Assembly (NCBI GenBank): GCA_019649035.1
Contig: BMAT01011992.1
Coordinates: 6,076 to 29,204 of the forward strand
Length of the DNA stretch: 23,129 nt
Reading direction: 5' to 3'
Origin: Elysia marginata
Lineage: Eukaryota; Mollusca; Gastropoda; Plakobranchidae
Position 1 is the stretch's first letter, and each line of letters opens with the position of its first letter. The notes below the pieces were generated by a model that saw only the letters and a list, made by a program, of their open reading frames with translations, did no database searches and was not told the DNA's origin. A program made the translations under genes and the position numbers. This document shows positions 21,201 to 23,129 of this stretch, piece by piece.

Positions 21201-22882
21201 GTGACTAATACAAACTGCAGCTAAAAAATTGCCTGATTGAAGAACAATGTTTTCTAAAAAAATTGGAAATAAAATCTGAACTATTAAAAAAAAATTTTCA
21301 GTATTAGAGAAGAGACCAGTTATACTAGGCGCTAGAAAAAAATATGATTTTAATCAGCATATCTGTCCTGAATCCATGTTTACGTCATTTCCAACCATTA
21401 GGATAAGTTGATGTGAATTAAAACATACTTGATGATGTAAAGTCAGATATGCTTTTATTAATTCTAGGAATGAAGTTAAAAGGGCAGTTTTAATTGAAAC
21501 CTTTGCATGTTTGAAATAGCATCTCATTTGATGTTTCATTTATATTGCAAGCAGAAGAGAAATTTGTCAAGTAAAGAAAAAGGCAGTCCTAATTCTTACT
21601 TTGAAAAAAAAAAAAGAAGAAAAACTCATTTATAATAATATAAACAAACTGCCATTACTTTCTTAATGTACTTTTAATGTATTCTTTCTTTGAATATTGC
21701 GCGATTAAGCACTTTCTAGTGGATTTTAGGCTTGTTATAAATAAAGTACTATCGTATTATTATTATTATTACTTCTGTCTGTGTGTTGATCTTTTTTGTT
21801 TGCATTTTATGCATTTTAGATATTCTGGGAGGTGAGACCAGCTAGTCCCAGTGAAAAAGCTGATGTGCAGCAGACAGAGGGTAGTATTGTCATGACAGAG
21901 GGCCAGAGAGATGCTCAGATTGTGGTGAACATCTTGCCTGATGACATCCCTGAGCTCACCGAGCAGTTCTCTGTGGTGCTCGTGCGAGTGGAAGGTGGCG
22001 CTATCTTAAACCCAACTCTGAGGGAATCTAAATTTAGTATTAGGTAGGACATAACGAAAAGGTTTTGTGCACTTAGTAGACTTACAATGTCAAAATCACA
22101 AAATAATGTGGTTTGTGATTGGTTTCTTTGCTCAAAAGAAATTTTAAGATGTGGAGAGTAATTCATTATCCCTTGTTCATTACCTCAAACAATCTGTAAC
22201 TTAAAAGACTTTATTTCGTCTGGTTTACAGGAGGGTGTGTGCTAATGTTAAGATCATATATTTTAGACAAAACAGGTAACTTTGCTTAAACTTATTGAGA
22301 CCAACTGTGATTAAGCATCCCTGAAACAGGATTCACCTTTGTGTTAGTAAGGGAAGCGTTAACAAACTTTTACACTCTCTAAGGTACAATGACCAGCCTC
22401 ACGGGATGTTTGGCCTACAAGCTGAGCGCCAGGCTGTAGAGGTCAATGCTGACATGAGCAGACATGTCAAGGTGTCGATATCCAGATTAGCTGGCACGTT
22501 CGGCCGTGTGCTCGCCTCCTACACCATTAGTTACGACCTGGTGAGTGTTTGCTGGTATGCCAAATTGACTTCAAACAAAATTCAGAAATCCATTTTTGAA
22601 AATTTTCAAGAATTATTAATAAATTTATAGGCCTTACCCCTTTTTAATCTGTTCAAAGAATTTTTTTTCCCCGGCTATTTTTTTCATAGTCCCAATTGGT
22701 CTTCTTTTTTCTTGCAAAGAGTGCAACAGGTATAGCTCTAGACCCAAGCTCTGGTTCCATGACATTTGAGGAGGGAGAGAATGAGACTGTAGCTCTTGTG
22801 TCCATTCGCGGCAACGCCTTCCTCCCACTAGGCTCTACCTTCACAGTGCGCCTCATTAGCGTGCGCTACCTGGGATCTGGTG
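123..22882 (+). CDS. ADGRV1: ADGRV1-like giant adhesion GPCR, partial, 23 spliced exons
   Basis: The spliced frame gives 1,402 full codons with no stop and matching intron phases throughout. It encodes EAR/EPTP-type propeller sequence followed by Calx-beta repeats: a partial repeat at the propeller junction, nine complete ones and a truncated tenth. Typical Calx-beta marks recur: R-x-x-G-x-x-G followed by a V-x-V-x-W/Y strand, a (G)SDF/DY motif, DD-x-x-PE-x-x-E-x-F, and a closing NDxxxG. In known ADGRV1 this ectodomain is extracellular, forms Ca2+-binding fibrous links between stereocilia and at photoreceptor ciliary membranes, and precedes a GAIN domain and seven helices. EAR plus Calx-beta in one protein is, to my knowledge, found only in ADGRV1. 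N-glycosylation sequons recur (NLT in exons 8 and 15, NVT in 9 and 17, NIT in 17, NET in 23), which fits an ectodomain. Both ends are missing. The listed coordinates are the span; coding exons are given separately. A different Calx-beta giant is less likely because of the EAR exons. Confidence 0.85.
218..783 (+). other. intron 1/2, microsatellite near its start
   Basis: Runs from donor gtttgt to acceptor ccactccatag. It begins with a degenerate ATC-type repeat and is otherwise AT-rich with no coding pattern. The pyrimidine tract just before 783 (tgttttccccttgcc) supports the acceptor. Confidence 0.7.
228..330 (+). repeat. degenerate (ATC)n trinucleotide microsatellite
   Basis: A run of ATC/ATT/ACC triplets directly downstream of exon 1. 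The Ile-rich open frame it creates is an artefact of the repeat. Confidence 0.9.
784..1018 (+). CDS. ADGRV1: exon 2: last EAR blades and junction into Calx-beta
   Basis: Acceptor ccactccatag, donor gtagag. Two bases complete the codon begun in exon 1; 77 codons follow, then AG. SEIFVWDVERSQY is the closing strand of one EAR blade; a second blade-like stretch starts at GGSFQAL, followed by QPDGALDAVAAAHLD and LYQLAHVG. The exon ends AGSDFVPR, which reads like the (G)SDF strand at the middle of a Calx-beta repeat. The EAR propeller therefore runs straight into the second half of a Calx-beta fold in exon 3, with no separate first half in this window. Confidence 0.87.
1019..2210 (+). other. intron 2/3
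   Basis: AT-rich intron from gtagag to tctaatccag. The only non-intron-like part is the GC-richer island at about 1904-2067, listed separately. The T-rich stretch at 1150-1200 creates only shadow ORFs. Confidence 0.75.
1904..2067 (+). pseudogene. exon-shard island with 31-base copy of exon 3 sequence
   Basis: Positions 2027-2057 are identical to 2372-2402 in exon 3 (coding LSNDDAHGVI); identity stops sharply at both sides. Upstream, the same + frame stays open and reads Calx-beta-like, with FRISVLRLGRLGCF near 1925-1967 and AIELSVLSNDD near 2012-2040, before a stop near 2078. The island is GC-richer than the intron around it. The 12-mer atttcctcaagt occurs on both sides (1892-1903 and 2056-2067), as a target-site duplication would. 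It sits on no phase-compatible splice pair that keeps the gene frame, so I treat it as a non-functional fragment. A decayed alternative Calx-beta exon is possible. Confidence 0.5.
2211..2415 (+). CDS. ADGRV1: exon 3: second half of the partial Calx-beta
   Basis: Acceptor tctaatccag, donor gtttgg. One base completes Arg with exon 2; the frame continues VTMTFEPGQ, then DDTPEDTESFSVSV with a full acidic Ca2+-site motif, and closes with LSNDDAHGVIEFNE. The phase-0 end leads into exon 4. Its last third is the source, or the twin, of the 31-base copy in the preceding intron. Confidence 0.92.
2416..3094 (+). other. intron 3/4
   Basis: AT-rich, from the weak donor gtttgg to cttttttcag. I see no coding pattern, transposon protein or notable repeat. 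Confidence 0.7.
3095..3253 (+). CDS. ADGRV1: exon 4: first half of Calx-beta repeat 1
   Basis: Acceptor cttttttcag, donor gtcagt; 53 codons, phase 0 at both ends. It opens with DSLDLTVEES, then RRLGYFGRVVVAW, the RxxGxxG strand pair of the fold. The usual (G)SDY is replaced by VGDI. It ends LTGQ and continues in exon 5 as VTFPNGQ, the canonical mid-repeat strand. Confidence 0.92.
4263..5030 (+). mobile_element. mariner-type transposon, 5' part, truncated (mariner 1)
   Basis: A TA (4261-4262) precedes CGAGGGTGGATCATTAAG, a mariner-like terminal repeat. About 200 bases later the transposase reading begins at ATG 4465. I find no matching inverted end in 5030-5400, so the 3' part is lost. Same orientation as the host gene. 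Confidence 0.75.
4465..5030 (+). pseudogene. mariner transposase pseudogene, N-terminal and first catalytic region
   Basis: It starts MELTKENMRFYIFMRCKLGE, the N-terminal DNA-binding helix region of mariner transposases. In shifted frames follow IKKDIHEDPHIPVRK, EHLRMKKV and RVRCATELLN, which are the linker and second helix-turn-helix region, then VTGDETWF with the first catalytic Asp at codon 4905-4907. Several stops and frame changes lie between these blocks (for example the stop after QNHV at 4645-4647). The other two catalytic Asp and the C-terminus are absent. Not expected to make active transposase. Confidence 0.8.
5568..5715 (+). CDS. ADGRV1: exon 5: second half of Calx-beta repeat 1
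   Basis: Acceptor ttctgtcag, donor gtatag. It reads VTFPNGQSVATITLTV, then RDDREPEFDEVTYIRL with the acidic motif, and ends ARL plus G. This phase-1 end after a Gly is the first of four occurrences of an intron at this spot in the repeat. Reading on past 5715 enters intron sequence. Confidence 0.93.
5716..6371 (+). other. intron 5/6
   Basis: AT-rich; nothing coding or repetitive recognised. Acceptor gctcactgcag. Confidence 0.7.
6372..6543 (+). CDS. ADGRV1: exon 6: end of repeat 1, start of Calx-beta repeat 2
   Basis: Acceptor ctcactgcag. The donor is gtaggt at 6544, chosen because ending with GT plus C of exon 7 gives Val and keeps frame. It reads VTVLANDSPYGVVAW (repeat closing motif) and then a new repeat with ITRRQGLERAITVTYV. 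The R-x-x-G pair is less canonical here (RRQGLERAI). Confidence 0.9.
6544..7128 (+). other. intron 6/7
   Basis: AT-rich; no coding pattern or recognised element. Acceptor gaaacttacag. Confidence 0.7.
7129..7258 (+). CDS. ADGRV1: exon 7: middle of Calx-beta repeat 2
   Basis: Acceptor aaacttacag, donor gttagt. One base plus 43 codons: TSVAATLPESS, then PGEDFVS (the SDF/EDF position), NVVLAEGISTVRVPIVIKQ. No ATG and too short to appear as a long ORF; supported by phase match on both sides and by completing the fold. Confidence 0.87.
7259..7765 (+). other. intron 7/8
   Basis: AT-rich; no recognised element. Acceptor tattttcacag. Confidence 0.7.
7766..7942 (+). CDS. ADGRV1: exon 8: end of repeat 2, start of repeat 3
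   Basis: Acceptor tattttcacag, donor gtgagt; 59 codons, phase 0. It starts DSHPEADETFLVNLTSV with acidic motif and NLT sequon, then an extended loop rich in Gly/Ala, ITITENDNARGFVEL closing the repeat, and DVNT entering the next. The loop (FQNQEAGSGAAP) is longer than in sibling repeats. Confidence 0.93.
7943..8538 (+). other. intron 8/9
   Basis: AT-rich with a pyrimidine-rich stretch at 8140-8170; no recognised element. Acceptor ccctactcag. Confidence 0.7.
8539..8778 (+). CDS. ADGRV1: exon 9: most of Calx-beta repeat 3
   Basis: Acceptor ccctactcag, donor gtcagt; 80 codons, phase 0. It covers RKVGFFGSLIVTWQA, IRDYSPASGTVEF and ILDDAIPENME, so almost the whole fold lies in one exon. Carries an NVT sequon. 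It ends inside the acidic helix turn, and exon 10 continues TFDVKL. Confidence 0.95.
8779..9618 (+). other. intron 9/10
   Basis: AT-rich; A-run at about 9239-9251 and T-rich stretch at 9430-9475. No coding pattern. Acceptor ttttgtttcag. Confidence 0.7.
9619..9741 (+). CDS. ADGRV1: exon 10: end of repeat 3, start of repeat 4
   Basis: Acceptor ttttgtttcag, donor gtagct; 41 codons, phase 0. It reads TFDVKLIDVTGDAGLG, then VRIAILKNDSPTGLFRF, the closing NDSPxG motif, and ATSQ. No start codon and too short for an ORF scan; both phases and the repeat logic support it. Confidence 0.92.
10038..10205 (+). CDS. ADGRV1: exon 11: first half of Calx-beta repeat 4
   Basis: Acceptor tatgtttcag, donor gtgaaa; 56 codons, phase 0. 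It reads VETREARTTS, VVVQRVQGNQGLVNVRWRL and ESDFMPPLEGTVQFSQ. Core strands and the SDF motif are intact. The 296-base intron before it (9742-10037) shows nothing notable. Confidence 0.93.
10733..10894 (+). repeat. long imperfect palindrome, possible MITE-like element
   Basis: The left arm AGGGCTGTATGCATCGG pairs with the reverse complement of the right arm, AGAGCTGTACGCATGGG. Similarity continues inward through TTTTG-TATAT, and again in a nested TTGATTTTT...CAAATTT pair near the centre. I see no obvious terminal duplication. It could be a non-autonomous DNA element or a folded RNA segment. Confidence 0.55.
10985..11025 (+). promoter_or_regulatory. clustered ATF-, YY1- and RFX-like motifs
   Basis: Within 41 bases there are TGATGTCA (10985-10992, CRE/ATF-like), CCAAGATGGCGGC (10999-11011, YY1 consensus) and GTTGCCATGGCAAC (11012-11025), a perfect 14-base palindrome matching the RFX X-box form GTNRCC-N-RGYAAC. 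RFX factors control ciliary genes, and ADGRV1 is a ciliary/stereociliary protein. Binding is inferred only; the block may instead be part of a dispersed repeat together with the palindrome before it. Confidence 0.4.
11533..11650 (+). CDS. ADGRV1: exon 12: second half of Calx-beta repeat 4
   Basis: Acceptor aatattgcag, donor gtatga. It reads GEVEKAIVLQTRPDDILEGR, then EEFIVSLVSADNN and ISST plus G. Phase-1 end after Gly, the same repeat position as exon 5. The reading beyond 11650 is intron. Confidence 0.92.
11651..12051 (+). other. intron 12/13
   Basis: AT-rich; no recognised element. Acceptor acgagtgcag has a weak pyrimidine tract, partly offset by tctcgctacctcttgtctatcttt upstream in two blocks. 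Confidence 0.65.
12052..12326 (+). CDS. ADGRV1: exon 13: end of repeat 4, most of repeat 5
   Basis: Acceptor acgagtgcag, donor gtgaaa. GT completes Gly with exon 12. It reads STVVILPDSGASGTISV, then TRGLGIFGEVVITWSLTP and FRDLQQTASIILQ. The (G)SDY position is LSAFLQ, so the Asp that normally helps bind Ca2+ is missing in this repeat. Confidence 0.93.
12327..12740 (+). other. intron 13/14
   Basis: AT-rich; no recognised element. Acceptor ttgcttgtccag. Confidence 0.7.
12741..12935 (+). CDS. ADGRV1: exon 14: end of repeat 5, start of repeat 6
   Basis: Acceptor ttgcttgtccag, donor gtaaga; 65 codons, phase 0. It reads TRDDSVPELRQTFILRL (acidic motif), a Gly/Pro loop, VTYTASDYPHGLVQF and VDVSEDQGN. 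In-frame reading past 12935 enters the intron. Confidence 0.94.
12936..13731 (+). other. intron 14/15
   Basis: AT-rich. Open frames at 13454-13741 have no family resemblance apart from the real exon start at their end. Acceptor tgcatattcag. Confidence 0.7.
13732..13967 (+). CDS. ADGRV1: exon 15: most of Calx-beta repeat 6
   Basis: Acceptor tgcatattcag, donor gtgaga. It reads VRVTVSRGKGLNGQLEVSYS, NQDYLPSAGVLSF, TITVAILQDNLAEGPEDLF, VNLTS and LVDD, ending AC; with C of exon 16 this gives Thr. The NLT sequon is at the same repeat position as in exon 8. Confidence 0.94.
13968..14373 (+). other. intron 15/16
   Basis: AT-rich; the open frame at 13987-14238 is a chance ORF without family features. 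Acceptor ccttgtctgcag. Confidence 0.7.
14374..14510 (+). CDS. ADGRV1: exon 16: end of repeat 6, start of repeat 7
   Basis: Acceptor ccttgtctgcag, donor gtttgg at 14511. After one base it reads NDYTEVGGLSRDMAPALG, then RIVITKNDNAEGILQF and SQDIYS plus G. The weak donor was chosen because G plus TG of exon 17 gives Val and joins DIYSV to KEELG, a normal Calx-beta start. Reading on from 14511 soon leaves the repeat pattern. Confidence 0.86.
15503..15646 (+). repeat. (GAT/AAT)n trinucleotide microsatellite
   Basis: Runs of GAT, AAT and GATAAT units. The Asn/Asp-rich reading across it is a repeat artefact. Confidence 0.9.
15702..16960 (-). mobile_element. mariner-type transposon, near full length, decayed (mariner 2)
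   Basis: Antisense to the gene. One end is a TA (15700-15701) followed by GAAAGTAAGTTCCC, like the AAGTAAGT core of some mariner terminal repeats. The transposase reading spans about 15832-16920 on the minus strand. I could not find a convincing inverted partner near 16960, so that boundary is approximate. About 1.26 kb is close to the usual 1.3 kb. Confidence 0.75.
15832..16920 (-). pseudogene. mariner transposase pseudogene (minus strand)
   Basis: In protein order: weak N-terminal similarity, VKTFKEKDSTKTTVYD (linker region), TVTADESWIHYYY with the first catalytic Asp at 16344-16346, FWDMKDVVHREFVEKEQR, ILQHDNACPHTS with the second Asp at 16075-16077, and NPDLPPSDKFLFPQLKKY with the third at 15967-15969, then the C-terminus to the stop at 15832-15834. 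All three Asp codons survive. The first and second lie in different frames, with in-frame stops between, so the copy is dead. Thirty-five residues separate the second and third Asp, against 34 in classic mariners. Confidence 0.85.
17387..17629 (+). CDS. ADGRV1: exon 17: most of Calx-beta repeat 7
   Basis: Acceptor gatgctgtatag, donor gtagtt. TG completes Val; the frame reads KEELGLVTLTVNRMVGNYGS, VSVRYRTE, EDVDYVGADGVLFL, FNITLRDDSSMEQLESFRVV and LFNVT plus G. Two sequons (NIT, NVT). Phase-1 end after Gly, as in exons 5 and 12. Confidence 0.94.
17765..17802 (+). repeat. short tandem repeat, unit AGTTATGAACC
   Basis: Two exact adjacent 11-base copies at 17781-17791 and 17792-17802, and a partial copy at 17765-17774. 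Confidence 0.8.
18098..18388 (-). pseudogene. mariner transposase C-terminal fragment (mariner 3)
   Basis: The minus-strand reading contains FREGIHSLTHRWQKCID, closely matching the RGIxxLxxRWxKCxD C-terminal signature of mariner transposases, with the RWQKCID part at about 18170-18194. The catalytic domain is absent. A 12-base exact tandem duplication at 18283-18306 adds a repeated ILDT in the same frame. Limits of the element beyond the reading are not visible. Confidence 0.7.
18376..18433 (-). repeat. possible tRNA-derived SINE head, second copy
   Basis: The minus strand has a perfect B box (GGTTCAAATCC, 18376-18386) and, 36 bases away, a weak A-box-like TAGCCTTTAGG (18423-18433). Spacing fits a Pol III type 2 promoter, but the A box is poor. 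Confidence 0.3.
18650..18720 (-). repeat. tRNA-derived SINE head
   Basis: On the minus strand TCTCTAAGTGG (18702-18712) resembles an A box and GGTTCAAATCA (18656-18666) a B box, 35 bases apart. The GGCAAGGCGGTGGG stretch after the A box recalls tRNA-Ser/Leu D-arm sequence. The acceptor and anticodon stems do not pair well, so this is not an intact tRNA gene. Confidence 0.5.
18732..18769 (+). repeat. inverted repeat / hairpin
   Basis: CGCCAC pairs with GTGGCG and CTCCTTT with AAAGGAG, with a 4x4 internal mismatch and a small A-rich loop. It directly abuts the tRNA-like segment, so it may be that element's tail or an end of a small DNA transposon. Confidence 0.6.
19083..19179 (+). repeat. CT-rich (pyrimidine) low-complexity tract
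   Basis: Interrupted CTCT/TTTC runs with a short GT patch. It lies about 90 bases before the exon 18 acceptor and could act as an extended pyrimidine tract. Confidence 0.85.
19266..19441 (+). CDS. ADGRV1: exon 18: end of repeat 7, start of repeat 8
   Basis: Acceptor taaatctcag, donor gtagtt. GT completes Gly; the frame reads GAQLGSPEVATVNILKSDYP, NGRFAFQGP, LTIERTGGVLGQQE. The donor at 19442 gives QQE joined to VFWRIM of exon 19, the expected V-x-W strand. Reading on (VVISNDGM) leaves the pattern. Confidence 0.93.
19442..19807 (+). other. intron 18/19
   Basis: AT-rich; no recognised element. Acceptor gttaaattctag. Confidence 0.7.
19808..20086 (+). CDS. ADGRV1: exon 19: most of Calx-beta repeat 8, divergent
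   Basis: Acceptor aaattctag, donor gtaggt; 93 codons, phase 0. It reads VFWRIMGPNN, DTTDISYLSDQGAEI, TTGSFSWAD, RQLTLDIKAYNSWEVEKTF, VVELYRV, ending KVAIK. The repeat is longer than its siblings, and the usual DDxxPE cluster is replaced by YNSWEVE, so Ca2+ binding is doubtful. Confidence 0.93.
20087..20601 (+). other. intron 19/20
   Basis: AT-rich; no recognised element. Acceptor atatctctccag. Confidence 0.7.
20602..20754 (+). CDS. ADGRV1: exon 20: end of repeat 8, start of repeat 9
   Basis: Acceptor atatctctccag, weak donor gtttga; 51 codons, phase 0. It reads IERFGDPNGVVEFTEAA, ILEPEGTSLATLVFELTR and KTGTGVVGTIE. Exon 21 continues IFWEV, the same strand break as between exons 18 and 19. 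Confidence 0.92.
20755..21819 (+). other. intron 20/21
   Basis: AT-rich with many A runs, the longest at about 21605-21617, and a short TTA repeat at 21756-21771. No coding pattern or recognised element. Acceptor atgcattttag. Confidence 0.7.
21820..22043 (+). CDS. ADGRV1: exon 21: most of Calx-beta repeat 9
   Basis: Acceptor atgcattttag, donor gtagga. It reads IFWEVRPASPSEKADVQQ, EGSIVMTEGQRDAQIVV, NILPDDIPELTEQFSVVLV, KFSI plus AG; with G of exon 22 this gives Arg. The acidic motif is intact. Confidence 0.93.
22044..22383 (+). other. intron 21/22
   Basis: AT-rich; no recognised element. Acceptor cactctctaag. Confidence 0.7.
22384..22540 (+). CDS. ADGRV1: exon 22: end of repeat 9, start of repeat 10
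   Basis: Acceptor cactctctaag, donor gtgagt. After one base it reads YNDQPHGMFGLQAERQAVEV, then VKVSISRLAGTFGRVLASY and TISYDL. The closing NDxPxG and the RxxGxxG pair are canonical. The 179-base intron after it (22541-22719) shows nothing notable. Confidence 0.93.
22720..22882 (+). CDS. ADGRV1: exon 23: second half of Calx-beta repeat 10
   Basis: Acceptor ttcttgcaaag, donor gtaggt. It reads SATGIALDPSSGSMTFEEGE, NETVALVSIRGNAFLPLG, STFTVRLISV, YLGSG plus G. The acidic DDxxPE cluster is absent (RGNAFLPLG). Phase-1 end after Gly, as in exons 5, 12 and 17. The continuing exon is outside the window. Confidence 0.92.
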
Positions 22883-23129
22883 GTAGGTCTAACCCATGTC
22901 TTTCTGTAGTAGGTAATAAATAAATATGTTTAGAGTTCTCCACCGCCAAATGCAGTCTCATGACTTTACATATTTACCCCAGCAGGCTTATACACACCAG
23001 AGCAAAGTCAACTCATATTTCAGAGCATTACAGAACAGCAGCCTGTTAAGCGCTCGAATACTAACATTTCACAAATTTCAGGCACTGCCTTTAACCAGGT
23101 ACCCATTTTACAGGTGGGTGGACTGGGGA
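22883..23129 (+). other. intron after exon 23, repeat-like end
   Basis: No exon starting with the required two bases and Calx-beta pattern is visible. The last 50 bases (CCAGGTACCCATTTTACAGG then GTGGGTGGACTGGGG) contain a small inverted pair, TACCCA/TGGGT, and look like the edge of an interspersed repeat. Confidence 0.45.

Noticed and set aside
23082-23098. 17-base candidate exon with phase matching exon 23
   Set aside because: The reading (TAFNQ) does not continue the Calx-beta pattern and it lies at the edge of repeat-like sequence.
1-23129. Bacterial or phage system, CRISPR array, operon
   Set aside because: Spliced exons, intronic mariners and microsatellites show animal nuclear DNA; no spaced direct repeats of CRISPR type were seen.

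Overview
This is a eukaryotic (animal) genomic window: a long internal slice of one multi-exon gene on the + strand, with AT-rich introns, GT-AG splice sites with pyrimidine-rich acceptors, and decayed mariner-type transposons in the introns. The encoded protein is a long series of Calx-beta repeats preceded by EAR/EPTP (epilepsy-associated) beta-propeller repeats. As far as I know that pairing is specific to ADGRV1 (VLGR1/GPR98/MASS1), the very large adhesion GPCR of stereocilia ankle links and the Usher complex, so I read the gene as an invertebrate ADGRV1-like gene. Intron style, mariner load and repeat content suggest an invertebrate, perhaps a mollusc, but the taxon is a guess.

I assign 23 exons between 123 and 22882. 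Joined at the listed splice sites they keep one uninterrupted frame of 1,402 complete codons, with one extra base at each end, and every intron phase agrees with its neighbour. Exons 1-2 (123-217, 784-1018) give the last EAR-like blades. Exon 1 is too short to stand out as an ORF and was found by splice phase and the EAR pattern. From exon 2/3 onward the protein is Calx-beta: a partial repeat at the propeller junction, nine full repeats, and a tenth cut by the window edge. The start codon, signal peptide, GAIN domain, seven-helix region and C-terminus all lie outside.

The introns hold most of the other structure. Intron 4/5 carries the 5' part of a mariner element in gene orientation (4263 to about 5030), next to CpG-denser sequence of unknown origin. 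Intron 16/17 carries an almost full-length but mutated mariner in antisense (about 15702-16960), plus an RAT-type microsatellite. Intron 17/18 holds a third antisense mariner C-terminal fragment, two tRNA-like SINE heads and a hairpin. Intron 11/12 holds a long imperfect palindrome followed by a tight ATF/YY1/RFX-like motif cluster. Intron 2/3 holds a small coding-like island with a 31-base exact copy of exon 3 sequence, flanked by 12-base direct repeats.

No complete gene, RNA gene, CRISPR array, operon or promoter of a second gene is evident. The strongest unexplained items are the exon-shard insertion in intron 2/3 and the palindrome/motif cluster in intron 11/12.
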